From NCBI GenBank assembly GCA_028673005.1, contig CM054114.1, positions 128,245,307 to 128,309,306 of the forward strand: a DNA stretch of 64,000 nucleotides, given 5' to 3'. The notes beneath the pieces are model-generated. The model worked only from the letters and a program-made list of their open reading frames with translations. It did not search any database and had not been told where the DNA came from. Position numbers and translations under genes: made by a program. The stretch comes from Tanypteryx hageni. Its lineage: Eukaryota > Arthropoda > Insecta > Odonata > Petaluridae. The stretch's first letter is position 1; every line of letters starts with the position of its first letter. Positions 11,683-21,400 of this stretch are shown here, in pieces.

Positions 11683-11705
11683 AGGCAGAACACCTCATGA
11701 TGATG
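11675..11705 (+). other. 3'-terminal hairpin and (ATG)n tail of the RTE LINE
   Basis: CTGCC (11675-11679), loop TAGA (11680-11683, the ORF stop codon plus A), GGCAG (11684-11688), then AACACCTC and ATGATGATGAT. The two degraded RTE copies at 40121-40150 and 58706-58735 end with a hairpin at the same place (loops TACG and TTCG) and the same tail. Such a hairpin is the kind of structure LINE reverse transcriptases of other clades (eel UnaL2) use to recognise their RNA. Confidence 0.7.
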
Positions 11706-11716
11706 ATATGCTCATA
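11706..11716. repeat. right target-site duplication of the RTE LINE
   Basis: Exact copy of ATATGCTCATA at 8671-8681. Confidence 0.9.
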
Positions 11717-11752
11717 ACCTGCCGTCATCAGTATTGACCCACCGAAGCCGAA

Positions 11753-11790
11753 TCACCACTGATGACAGCTGCTTTGCAGGCAAATCCGCA
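11753..11790 (+). ncRNA. degenerate hammerhead-like motif
   Basis: ATCACCACTGATGACAGCTG starts a segment with CTGATGA (11759-11765), a GCTGC/GCAGG stem over a TTT loop and CAAA where GAAA would be expected. It is homologous to 24813-24850, which keeps the intact stem and GAAA. The core here has lost the G of GAAA, so activity is unlikely. Confidence 0.35.
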
Positions 11791-11828
11791 TCTGACCTCA
11801 ATATTTTACGTTCATTAGAAATAAAATA

Positions 11829-11978
11829 CAGCCGAGCCTCGATTACTCGAACCTCAAAAGAATAAAGAGAAAGATCCAATCATCGAAACTTAATTTTAAT
11901 GATTGTGATTAACAAACATGCGAAAATATCTACTACGAAAATTAAGTTATAGACGTTCGACTTATCGAGGCTCGACTG
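11829..11978. mobile_element. pogo/Tigger-type MITE, 150 bp, TA target
   Basis: Ends CAGCCGAGCCTCGATTACTC and, read inward from the right, CAGTCGAGCCTCGATAAGTC form near-perfect inverted repeats of at least 24 bases. TA lies on both sides (11827-11828 and 11979-11980). Too short to code; it would depend on a pogo-type transposase in trans. Confidence 0.85.
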
Positions 11979-11980
11979 TA

Positions 11981-13004
11981 GTATGTCGTTTTAATTTTAG
12001 TCATGAGTTAAGATCGAAAATTTTCTTTCAAACTATAAGAGCTGCAAAGACGTACTATACTTTTGGGAACGGAGAGAAGAAGATCACGTCCCCTAATTCG
12101 GAAACCATAAAGTCGAAAACGAGAATTTCCTCAATCGTGTTCCAAGAAAAATTCCTCATAAACCGCTTTCATTTTAATTCTTTTATATGTCTGCCTTCCT
12201 CGACGAAAACCGAGCAAGCTGGGAGAAATTACAGCCGCTTAACATGAAGTATGTTTTTCCAACCCGCGATGGACGGAATTCTCGAGTTTTCTAAGGAAAT
12301 GGGAAATGAGACTCCTTAGTACTTCAAGTGAAATCCTCTTAGTCTAGAGCAACAAAGTACAGAAATATACAGCATGCCTTCTTCGGCCACATCTCATGAC
12401 TATTATGTGTGTGTATTTCTTTATATCTCATATATTTCTTAACGAAATTCTGTCGGAGTATATTTCAGGATGCAATTATAATCTTAGTGTTTCTGAAAGA
12501 TCTGTCTTATCTTCCTTCTATTTTCCTTCCGCGCAAGGAGGGAGGATGGTCAAAATTCAAGAAAAAAACGGTAAATTTTAATTGAGCCAAAATTATGAGA
12601 AAAGGGTGGAATTGTTGAATTTTATGAAAAATATCTGGAGTAATGACTTATTGAAACAAAAAAGGAGAAAAGTGTAGACTGAAGCTTTTGTCCTATGAAT
12701 ATTGGACAGTGAGATTAAAACGGCTCTTAGGAATGTGAACTCACAAAAAGTGGTGTGAGTAGTCAAGATTCCATAGTAATTGTAAAGAGTTTAAGAAAAG
12801 TAGGAAGAATTTTTTTATAAATGTCATCGTATGATTTGTTAAGGAGAAAGTGACAAAAGAAATTAACAAGATGAATTTAGATTCCTTTGAAGAAAAAGGA
12901 AATGTACCCGAATGCTCCGACCATATCAGTTAAATTTTGTTTATCCACTCTTAATTTAAATTGACTCATAAACATCACATTACGGTATTTTATGATAGCA
13001 ACAA
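11981..13004. other. anonymous AT-rich DNA
   Basis: I see no gene or repeat structure. A plus-strand frame of 109 codons (11918-12247) begins inside the pogo MITE and matches nothing I know. Confidence 0.5.
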
Positions 13005-13095
13005 CCAAGACAGAAACATAGAACCATTCCTATTGGCAGGTTTTGAACCCTCGACCCTACAATTGGGAGCTAGACACGTTTACTACCAACGTCGG
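13005..13095 (-). repeat. tRNA-derived SINE fragment
   Basis: Read on the minus strand the segment contains CTAGCTCCCAATTGTAGGGT, then GAGGGTTCAAAACCTGCC, a drifted B box. The fragment at 54715-54785 (minus strand) has TATAGCTCCCAATATAAGGG, CGCGGGTTCGAATCCTGCC, so the two are members of one SINE family; this one is the more decayed. Confidence 0.6.
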
Positions 13096-13160
13096 CATGT
13101 ATCTAAAGTTATCTTCAGAATTTTGAAAGGAAGGCAGGAAACTAGAGTAAATGACTATAT

Positions 13161-13426
13161 CAGTGTTTCTCAACTTTATTTTGTTTGCGTCACCCCATTT
13201 CAGTTCTGCGTCACCCCGTTTACTGTTCCATTTCCTTCGAGTCATATTTAAATATAAATTAGGCTTTTTCTACAACATAAAGATCAAAATGTATGCATTC
13301 AAAGAAACAGAGGCAGGTATTCTTCTGGTTTTATTTATTTTTGTATGCCAGAATATGATACACTGTGAATTTATCCAATATTTGCGTCACCCTGGGGTGT
13401 GATGTCACCACGGTTGAGAAACACTG
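13161..13426. mobile_element. hAT-like MITE with 8-bp target duplication, 266 bp
   Basis: The ends CAGTGTTTCTCAACTTTATT and ...GGTTGAGAAACACTG are inverted repeats (14 exact bases). Flanks GACTATAT (13153-13160) and GATTATAT (13427-13434) are an 8-base duplication with one change, the hallmark of hAT insertion. The inner GCGTCACCCC words are repeated near both ends. Non-coding; the open frames across it are chance. Confidence 0.88.
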
Positions 13427-13469
13427 GATTATATGGACGAAGACCTGGGAGAGACAATTGAAACGCCAT

Positions 13470-14095
13470 ACGGGTGATGAGGAATTCATTATAAAAAACT
13501 CTGAATATAGCCTGGATGCATTTGCATGTTTAGAGGGAGACGCTAGAAAGAGACGTGAGATAGGTTCACTACTCTCACCGACACTGTCTGATAAATGATG
13601 AGATGAGAATGAAAATATGTAGATTCAGGAGAAAAAGTTGTGACCAGGTGAAACAATTTAGATTTACAGATGATAGAAATTGGTAAATAATTCAGAGAAA
13701 TATTTGCAGATGCTAGTAGATTCCTTAAATCAAAAGGCGAAGATAAATAGTATGAAAATAAATAGGAAAAAATAAAGACGTATGTAATTATATTTTATAA
13801 GAATGGAGAATCGCAAGTGAACATTACATTGAACGGGGAAGTGCTTGAGCTGGTGGAACAATTCACTTAATTGACTTAGGACGGAACAAGTGCCAAATGG
13901 GACTACATTAGTAAGAACAAAGGAGGTATTTTTGAGACATGAGAGTCTATGACAGTGACTTTGAATAAAGAAGTTGGTGAAAACATTAACATGGAGTGTT
14001 TCGTCAGATGGGTGTAAGATATGTAGTATGAGGAAAGAAGATATGAGCAGGTTAGAGCTTTTTAGGACGTATGGCGCAGGCTGAAGTAAGCTAGT
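13470..14095 (+). pseudogene. RTE LINE reverse-transcriptase remnant
   Basis: Translated piecewise, the segment shows reverse-transcriptase blocks in the right order: LEGDARKRREIG then SLLSPTLSDK (family GCxLSPTLFN, around 13558-13600), QFRFTDD (family FADD, around 13652), VNITLNGEVLELVEQFTYL (family kYLG region, frame-shifted, around 13815-13870) and KTLTWSVSSDGCKI (family LxxxWSVLLYGCETW, around 13975-14020). The frame changes several times and stops are frequent. No 3' hairpin is seen, so both ends are missing. It is older than the other RTE copies. Confidence 0.65.
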
Positions 14096-14107
14096 TGTGA
14101 GTTCTTA

Positions 14108-14954
14108 AACCTTCCTCTACCTAAGGGGTAACTCAGTTACCACAACTACGTCTTTCTTCTTTTTTAATAGTAATTTTTGGGTTTTCATTCGTATCCTTCC
14201 ATGCATTCGTTTTTTACCATCTAAGAACATTACTGTTGGTTATTTTGTTCATTTACATCTTTTTAGAGCCATTTTTTAAATAAAAACACTGTCAGGGTAA
14301 CTGAGTTATCCCGCTTGGTAGAGTGTGTCATTGTTTCATTTTACTTTGAATGCAGTTCGGCTATACATGAGACTACGTACATATGTGTGTAATTTATTTA
14401 ATCTATCGGTTAACAATGAAAAGTAATACATTTTGGTGACCAGCAGCCGCGTGCTTAACTACAAAAAATTCTCATTCGCTAGTATGCTACATTGAAAGTC
14501 AGCATCGCGTTCTTGTCCGGTTATGTTCAATATTCGAGGTAACTAAGAACTTTTTATTGAATAGCAATGTAATCATAAACTATTTATTATTTTTACAAAT
14601 ATTTATGTTCATATTATGCGTTTATATATTACTTTATACTCTTCATGTTTGAAATAGGTAAATAGTTTATCAAATCATTTTGGTGATGGACAAGAGCGTG
14701 CTGTACTACTAAAGAATAATCTCATGTGACTGTATGTTACAGTGAAAGGCTTATGTAAATACAAGTCATCTTTATGTACCTACTCCTCTGGTTGTGCTCA
14801 ACATTCAAGGTAACTAACCTTTCATTACAATTGTGATGTAATTATAAAATATTCATTATTTTTACAAATATCTATTTTATATATTTTATGACAATAAACA
14901 ATTTTTTTTTACAAAATAATCGTGGGGTACTGAGTTACCCCACTAGGGAGGAGT
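14108..14954. mobile_element. fold-back/MITE-like element with palindromic ends
   Basis: CCTCTACCTAAGGGGTAACT at the left end is matched, inverted, at the right end (CCTCCCTAGTGGGGTAACTC read inward). The palindromic word GGTAACTSAGTTACC occurs at both ends and again near 14294-14312. Inside, a unit of about 240-270 bases is present twice: TTTTGGTGACCAGCAGCCGC near 14433 and TTTTGGTGATGGACAAGAGC near 14678, each followed by GTTATGTTCAA/GTTGTGCTCAA and a GGTAACTAA word. No coding sequence and no clear target duplication. The superfamily is unknown to me. Confidence 0.55.
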
Positions 14955-15984
14955 AAGTTGTAAAATACCTTGACAGAGCAAGGGTTATTTAGAGTAATAA
15001 GAGAAAAATAAAAATAAAATTATTGGTTCAAACTGTCAAAAGCAACATAGATAGATGATAGATTTATAATTAGCATTTATTTTTTTAATCGGTAATTTCT
15101 TAGTGAATCGCCCCACTTCATTTGAATGCAAAAGTTCGTTTTCCCAAATAGTTTTTCTCGTGAGAAATATTGAAATGGTATATCTTACCTTATTTGTAAG
15201 TATATATCTGCTGCTCGATCTAATTTGTGCGCATACATTCCTATCTACGTGGTGTACAAATAATTACCGTACAGGTAATACTTAGTATTCAAGCGGGAGT
15301 GAACGCACGGCTGCGCATTTTGACGGAGTTCGCGCGACTTGGAGTTGTGAGGTCAGGATCGACAAACCTCTCGGGACCAAAACGAAAATTCTCGATCATT
15401 CGAAACTTTGATAAAAAAGTGAGATAATTTTGAACCAGAAGCTATTTCTTTTTTAATCTAAAACGCAATTTACATTTAAATTGAAAGACTCAAGCGTTGT
15501 TTTTTTGGGAGGAGCGCATGTAGACCAACCCCCATTGCAATCATCGTCTCTGGCATTAACTCTTTGACACGCTATCTCAAAAATCTGATATGGCCACCAC
15601 ATGACTTGCTCCATATCTGTAATATTTCTAAAAATTACGAATAGGTTACATAATAACAAATATTTTAAGAAACTGCAAGAAATTTTTAGACTACAAAGTA
15701 TAGAAATAAACTCAAACCATAGCATTCTGATATTGGATATAGCCATAAAGCTCCAACAATTAAGAAAAGAAAAAGGAGCGTCACTGAGACGTAACTAAGC
15801 GTCAATTGTTAACAATAGTCGTCGGTAGGTGGCGTGGTGGGGGCAGCTAAAACTATAACATATCTCTTAAACAATGCATTATATAGGAAAATGTTTCAAA
15901 CAAATATTGTAGAAAATTTTATTTTCTACAACTTTTATTCTAGTATACTTTTACATTTATCAAATATTTTAAAATAACGAATAA

Positions 15985-15988
<4 letters not shown>
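14955..15988. other. anonymous AT-rich DNA
   Basis: Nothing recognisable. A less AT-rich patch lies at 15285-15400, with small open frames but no domain. Confidence 0.45.

Positions 15989-16028
<40 letters not shown>
15989..16028. repeat. (AT)n microsatellite
   Basis: About 40 bases of pure AT alternation. Confidence 0.9.
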
Positions 16029-16030
<2 letters not shown>

Positions 16031-16269
16031 CATAATATTGCTTCGATATATGCACGGGGCTGCCCCGTATAAGGTAAGCTATCGATTTCAGCTATCATAT
16101 TATTATTATAATAGGCTACCTTTCTCTATGATGAACTATATACTATAATTAATTTTCTTTTATATGTAGCTGTTTTATAAATCTTTATACTATTTCAATC
16201 GTATATGCTCCATTTGTCAGCGTTATTTTAAAAAAACAGTAAATCAGTGCTTTTCTTTTAGGGTGTAGG

Positions 16270-16970
16270 TAGGGTTGCCACCTTATGAGTTGCTGATTAC
16301 GGGAGATACCCACCGTATGAGTATTTAATTACGGGAGATTTTTTCTTTGTTAAAAACAGCTAATTATAGGACTAAACCTTGCCTCATCTATTATTTAGAA
16401 TACATATGAATATTTAACCCTAATTTTGTTACTACAGTATTATACAAATAATAATAACGATATCTTAAAAATAGCAGTCACTTAAAAATTCATACTTTAT
16501 TTATAAAGTTTGTATTTTGAATTACTTCTACATGCCTCCAAATAACCTCTATTGATCGTGAAACGTCATGGAAATCTTAACAAAAGTAATAAAATTTGGG
16601 TATACTTGAATTTCTGCCTTGACACGACCCCCGCTTAATTTGTTTTGATCTTTAAACCACAATTTATTGGTAATATCGTACACACGTTCGCAAGCTGAGT
16701 TCTAAACTGGAACTGAAAGTACAAACGATACAATTTTCTTTGATTCTCCGCCAACTTCTTCATTTACCTTTGGAAAGAAATTGATCAATCTTAAGTCTAC
16801 CCTTTTAGTATTTGCCACAAAAACCTTTACTCCTTCCCATCCTTGTCTATGTAGGAATTCCGCTGCAAATGTGCAACTACGTATTCCAAGGTCAACGTAG
16901 TATAGCCATTTCAAAGATAGGTTTTTGTGACATTGCTTATAAAGTAAAAAGGATATTAGTAACAATTATG
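16270..16970 (-). pseudogene. hAT-family transposase C-terminus and element end
   Basis: The minus strand encodes, in order, NFFPKVNEEVGG, KIVSFVLSVPV, a stop codon at 16702-16704, NSACERVYDITNKLW and RVKAEIQVYPNF. This matches the hAT C-terminal dimerisation region (family pattern LSIPVSNAxVERxFS...RN.L....VKA). The frame starts at 16965 without a recognisable upstream domain; the catalytic core is missing. Downstream of the coding part the sequence ends in GGTGGCAACCCTA at 16270, whose outward reading TAGGGTTGCCACC is a plausible terminal inverted repeat. The stop codon and loss of the N-terminal two thirds make it a dead fragment. Confidence 0.65.
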
Positions 16971-18459
16971 AATGTTTCTAGATAGGTTTAAATTTTTGTT
17001 AAAATCAGACGACCCTTTAGAAAGGCGTAAGAGGTAATAACCAGCATGATCCTGTGTAAAAAAGAATTTACACTTTTTATGTCGATTAATTCGAATCAAA
17101 GGTAATGATTCTACCAGAATCTCAATTAAATATAAGGTAAAAAGAGTAGTAAATCTGAGAATTACTTAATTACGAAGATTTTGGCCTTTCGGACAAGTTA
17201 TACAGGATTCTGGGAGAGATGTATCTACAGTGGACTAATTCCGGGTAGAGGAGAGAAAAAATGGGGTCTGAAAAACTCCCTTAAAAATGATAATTTTTGG
17301 AATTTCGGAATTTTCCGTCGGCTGTATCCAGTTACTTATCATCATGCCAAATTTCATATCTGTTGTACTTATAAAAGTATCTTACGTTTTATAAGCTTAT
17401 ATCATACATATGTAAGAGCAGCTTATTATAATACCTAAGAGAATGTGTGTGTGGGCGCGTGCTTGTGCGTGCGTGTTTATGTGTGTGGTTTTTAAAGTAT
17501 AATAGAAAAGGCATTGGAGGAAACGTTATATACATGAAATCGAGGACCTAATTTACTTTTATACAATATATCTAAATTAATAGATTTAGATTCTCTCTCC
17601 TTGCAATTAAAATCCTTTATCAAACTGGGATTGACTTATCTTTCCCAAAAATAATCACACTTCATCATCCACCCTGCTCATTATCTATTTCATTATTTTG
17701 TTGTTATCGTTTGTTAATTCTTATTATTCGTGTATTTAAAAGTATTTTGTTAATATTTCACTGTAAATTGGCGAATTCGCTGTATGTGAAATTATGAATA
17801 AATAAATAATAGAATTAATAGAATTAAAATTAGGTAAAGCATGTAAGTTATGCATTATCTCTGGTGTTGATGTCACTTTCCACTCTGTATATTTATCTGC
17901 ATTAATTCAAAAAATATATAATAATCATTCATAATCATCAATGTAACTTCCATAATATATAAACCTTTTAAAGTCACACAGACAAACGATGTTGTTCCTG
18001 TTGATTGTCAAAGCTCGACGACCATTAACACATGAGTCATAGGACGTTTGCGATTGTCGCGAAAGACGTAGCAAAACGTCATCTAGAGAACCACTCAAGA
18101 ACTAACCCTTTGCTGAAGAATCTCGACCGAAAAAATGAAAGAGGCCATTCGTTATAAAAAAATAATAAGCGCTCGAAATCCTTAAGAGGCCTACCAGGGA
18201 ATAAAATTATCTTAGCGAAGAGAGTTCACCGGCCAACGCTATTTCCCGTTTTATTAATTTATTTCTTAATTTTTTTAATCCCGTGTTTATAAGACATCGT
18301 TAATGCGTATCTCAACCAGCAACGTCTTGAGGGAAAGTAAGATTTTTTTAATTCCAACGGATTCGTAAAAAAGAGGGGGAAAGGATTTATGTATCACATT
18401 TTGCTGTTTTTTCTCATTCCGAGCCCTTTAAGTACAACCTCGTTAAGGAAATAAAAGGG
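16971..18459. other. anonymous AT-rich DNA
   Basis: No gene recognised. A GT-rich tract lies at 17440-17490. Confidence 0.45.
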
Positions 18460-21400
18460 AGAGAGAGAGAGTGATAGGGGGAGAGTAAAGAGGGGAGATA
18501 GGGTGGGGGGACGGAATATTACGAGAGAGGCAAATAAAGTATTTCAAGTGGCAAATGAAACAGAGGGGGCCTATAGAGGGAGAGAGAGAAAAAATAGGAG
18601 TTTGAGGAGAATCAAGATACAAGGATGGAAGAGGGGAAAAGATGGCGAAATAAATACAGAGGATAGGGAGTTTTTAATAGGAATGGAGCGTTGGGAATAG
18701 GGCTAGATGTAGGAAAAAGGAGAATGATAGCAACAGAGAGAGAGAAAAGAGATTGGGAGAGAGGCAGAGGGGAGAGAGGCAGAGAGGAAGAGAGGCAGGG
18801 GAGAGAGAGGCAGGAGAGAGAGAGGCAGAGGGGGAGAGAGGCAGAGGGGGAGAGAGGTAGAGTGGGAGAGTGGCAGAGGGGGAGATAGATTGGGAGAGTG
18901 GTATAGGGGGAGAGAGGCAGAGGGAGAGAGAGGCAGAGTGGGAGAGTGGCAGAGGGGGAGAGAGGCAGAGGGGAAGAGAGGCAGAGGGAGAGTGGCAGAG
19001 GGGGAGAGAGGCAGAGGAGGAGAGAGGCAGAGGGGGAGAGAGGTAGAGTGGGAGAGTGGCAGAGGGGGAGATAGATTGGGAGAGTGGTATAGGGGGAGAG
19101 AGGCAGAGGGAGAGAGAGGCAGAGTGGGAGAGTGGCAGAGGGGGAGAGAGGCAGAGGGGAAGAGAGGCAGAGGGAGAGTGGCAGAGGGGGAGAGAGGCAG
19201 AGGAGGAGAGAGGCAGAGGGGGAGAGAGGTAGAGTGGGAGAGTGGCAGAGGGGGAGATAGATTGGGAGAGTGGTATAGGGGGAGAGAGGCAGAGGGAGAG
19301 AGAGGCAGAGTGGGAGAGTGGCAGAAGGGGAAAGAGGCAGAGGGGAAGAGAGGCAGAGGGAGAGTGGCAGAGGGGGAGAGAGACAGAGGGGGAGAGAGGC
19401 AGAGTGGGAGATTGGCACAGGGGAGAGATGCAGACGGGGAGAGAGGCAGATGGGGAGAAAGGCAGAGGAGGAGAGAGGCAGAGGGGGAAAGAGGCAGAGG
19501 GGGAGAGTGGCAGTGGGGGAGAGAGGCAGAGGGGGAGAGAGGCAGAGGGGGAGAGAGGCAGAGGGGGAGAGAGGCAGAGGGGGAGAGAGGCAGAGGGGGA
19601 GAGAGGCAGAGGGGGAGAGTGGCAGTGGGGGAGAGAGGCAGTGGGGGAGAGAGGCAGAGGGGGAGAGAGGCAGAGGGGGAGAGAGGCAGAGGGGGAGAGA
19701 GGCAGAGGGGGAGAGAGGCAGAGGGGGAGAGTGGCAGTGGGGGAGAGAGGCAGAGGGGGAGAGAGGCAGAGTGGGAGAGTGGCAGAGGGGAGAGATGCAG
19801 AGGGGGAGAGAGGCAGGGGGAGAGAGACAGGGTGGAAGAGAGGCAGGGGGAGAGAGAGGCAGAGTGGGAGAGTGGCAGAAGGGGATAGAGGCAGAGGAGG
19901 AGAGAGGCAGAGGGGAAGAGAGGCAGGGGAGAGAGAGGCAGAGGGGGAGAGAGGTAGAGGGTGAGAGAGGCAGAGGGGGAGAGAGGCAGAGGGGGAGAGA
20001 AGTAGATGGGGAGAGAGGTAGAGTGGATGAGGGGGAGAGAGGCAGAGTGGGTGAGAGGCAGAGGAGGAGAGAGGCAGAGGTGGAGAGAGGCAGAGGGGGA
20101 GAGAGGCAGGGGGAGAGAGACAGGGTGGAAGAGAGGCAGGGGGAGAGAGAGGCAGAGTGGGAGAGTGGCAGAAGGGGATAGAGGCAGAGGAGGAGAGAGG
20201 CAGAGGGGAAGAGAGGCAGGGGAGAGAGAGGCAGAGGGGGAGAGAGGTAGAGGGTGAGAGAGGCAGAGGGGGAGAGAGGTAGATTGGGAGAGCGGCAGAG
20301 GGGGAGAGAGGCAGAGGTGGAGAGAGGCAGAGGTGGAGAGAGGCAGAGTGGGAGAGTGGCAGAGGAGGAGAGAGGCAGAGGGGGAGAGAGGTAGAGTGGG
20401 AGAGTGGCAGAGGGGGAGATAGATTGGGAGAGTGGTATAGGGGGAGAGAGGCAGAGGGAGAGAGAGGCAGAGTGGGAGAGTGGCAGAGGGGGAAAGAGGC
20501 AGAGGGGGAAAGAGGCAGAGGGGGAGAGTGGCAGTGGGGGAGAGAGGCAGAGGGGGAGAGAGGCAGAGTGGGAGATTGGCACAGGGGAGAGATGCAGACG
20601 GGGAGAGAGGCAGATGGGGAGAGAGGCAGAGGAGGAGAGAGGCAGAGGGGGAGAGAGGCAGAGGGGGAGAGTGGCAGTGGGGGAGAGAGGCAGAGGGGGA
20701 GAGAGGCAGAGGGGGAGAGAGGCAGAGGGGGAGAGAGGCAGAGGGGGAGAGAGGCAGAGGGGGAGAGAGGCAGAGGGGGAGAGAGGCAGAGGAGGAGAGA
20801 GGCAGAGTGGGAGAGAGGCAGAATGGGAGAGTGGCAGAGGGGGAGAGGGGGAGAGAGGCAGAGGTGGAGAGAGGTAGATGGGGAGAGAGGTAGACTGGGA
20901 GAGTGGCAGAGGGGGAGAGAGGCAGAGGGGGAGAGAGGCAGAGGGGGAGAGAGACAGAGGGGGAGAGAGGCAGAGTGGGAGATTGGCACAGGGGAGAGAT
21001 GCAGACGGGGAGAGAGGCAGATGGGGAGAAAGGCAGAGGAGGAGAGAGGCAGAGGGGGAAAGAGGCAGAGGGGGAGAGTGGCAGTGGGGGAGAGAGGCAG
21101 AGGGGGAGAGAGGCAGAGGGGGAGAGAGGCAGAGGGGGAGAGAGGCAGAGGGGGAGAGAGGCAGAGGGGGAGAGAGGCAGAGTGGGAGAGTGGCAGAGGG
21201 GAGAGATGCAGAGGGGGAGAGAGGCAGGGGGAGAGAGACAGGGTGGAAGAGAGGCAGAGGGGGAGAGAGGCAGAATGGGAGAGAGGCAGATGGGGAGTGA
21301 GGCAGAGGAGGAGAGAGGCAGGGTGGAAGAGAGGCAGAGTGGGAGAGTGGCAGAGGGGAGAGATGCAGAGGGGGAGAGAGGCAGGGGGAGAGAGACAGGG

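Larger units (their letters stand above)
8682..11705 (+). mobile_element. RTE-clade LINE, full length (3.02 kb)
   Basis: A non-LTR retrotransposon bounded by an exact 11-base target duplication. It has a 40-base 5' leader, one long reading frame (endonuclease plus reverse transcriptase), a 23-base 3' UTR that contains part of a hairpin, and an (ATG)n tail. A length of about 3 kb with a single ORF and a trinucleotide tail is usual for the RTE clade. It is the best preserved element of the window and carries one premature stop. It sits between two hammerhead-like repeat fragments (8150-8262 and 11753-11790). Confidence 0.9.
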
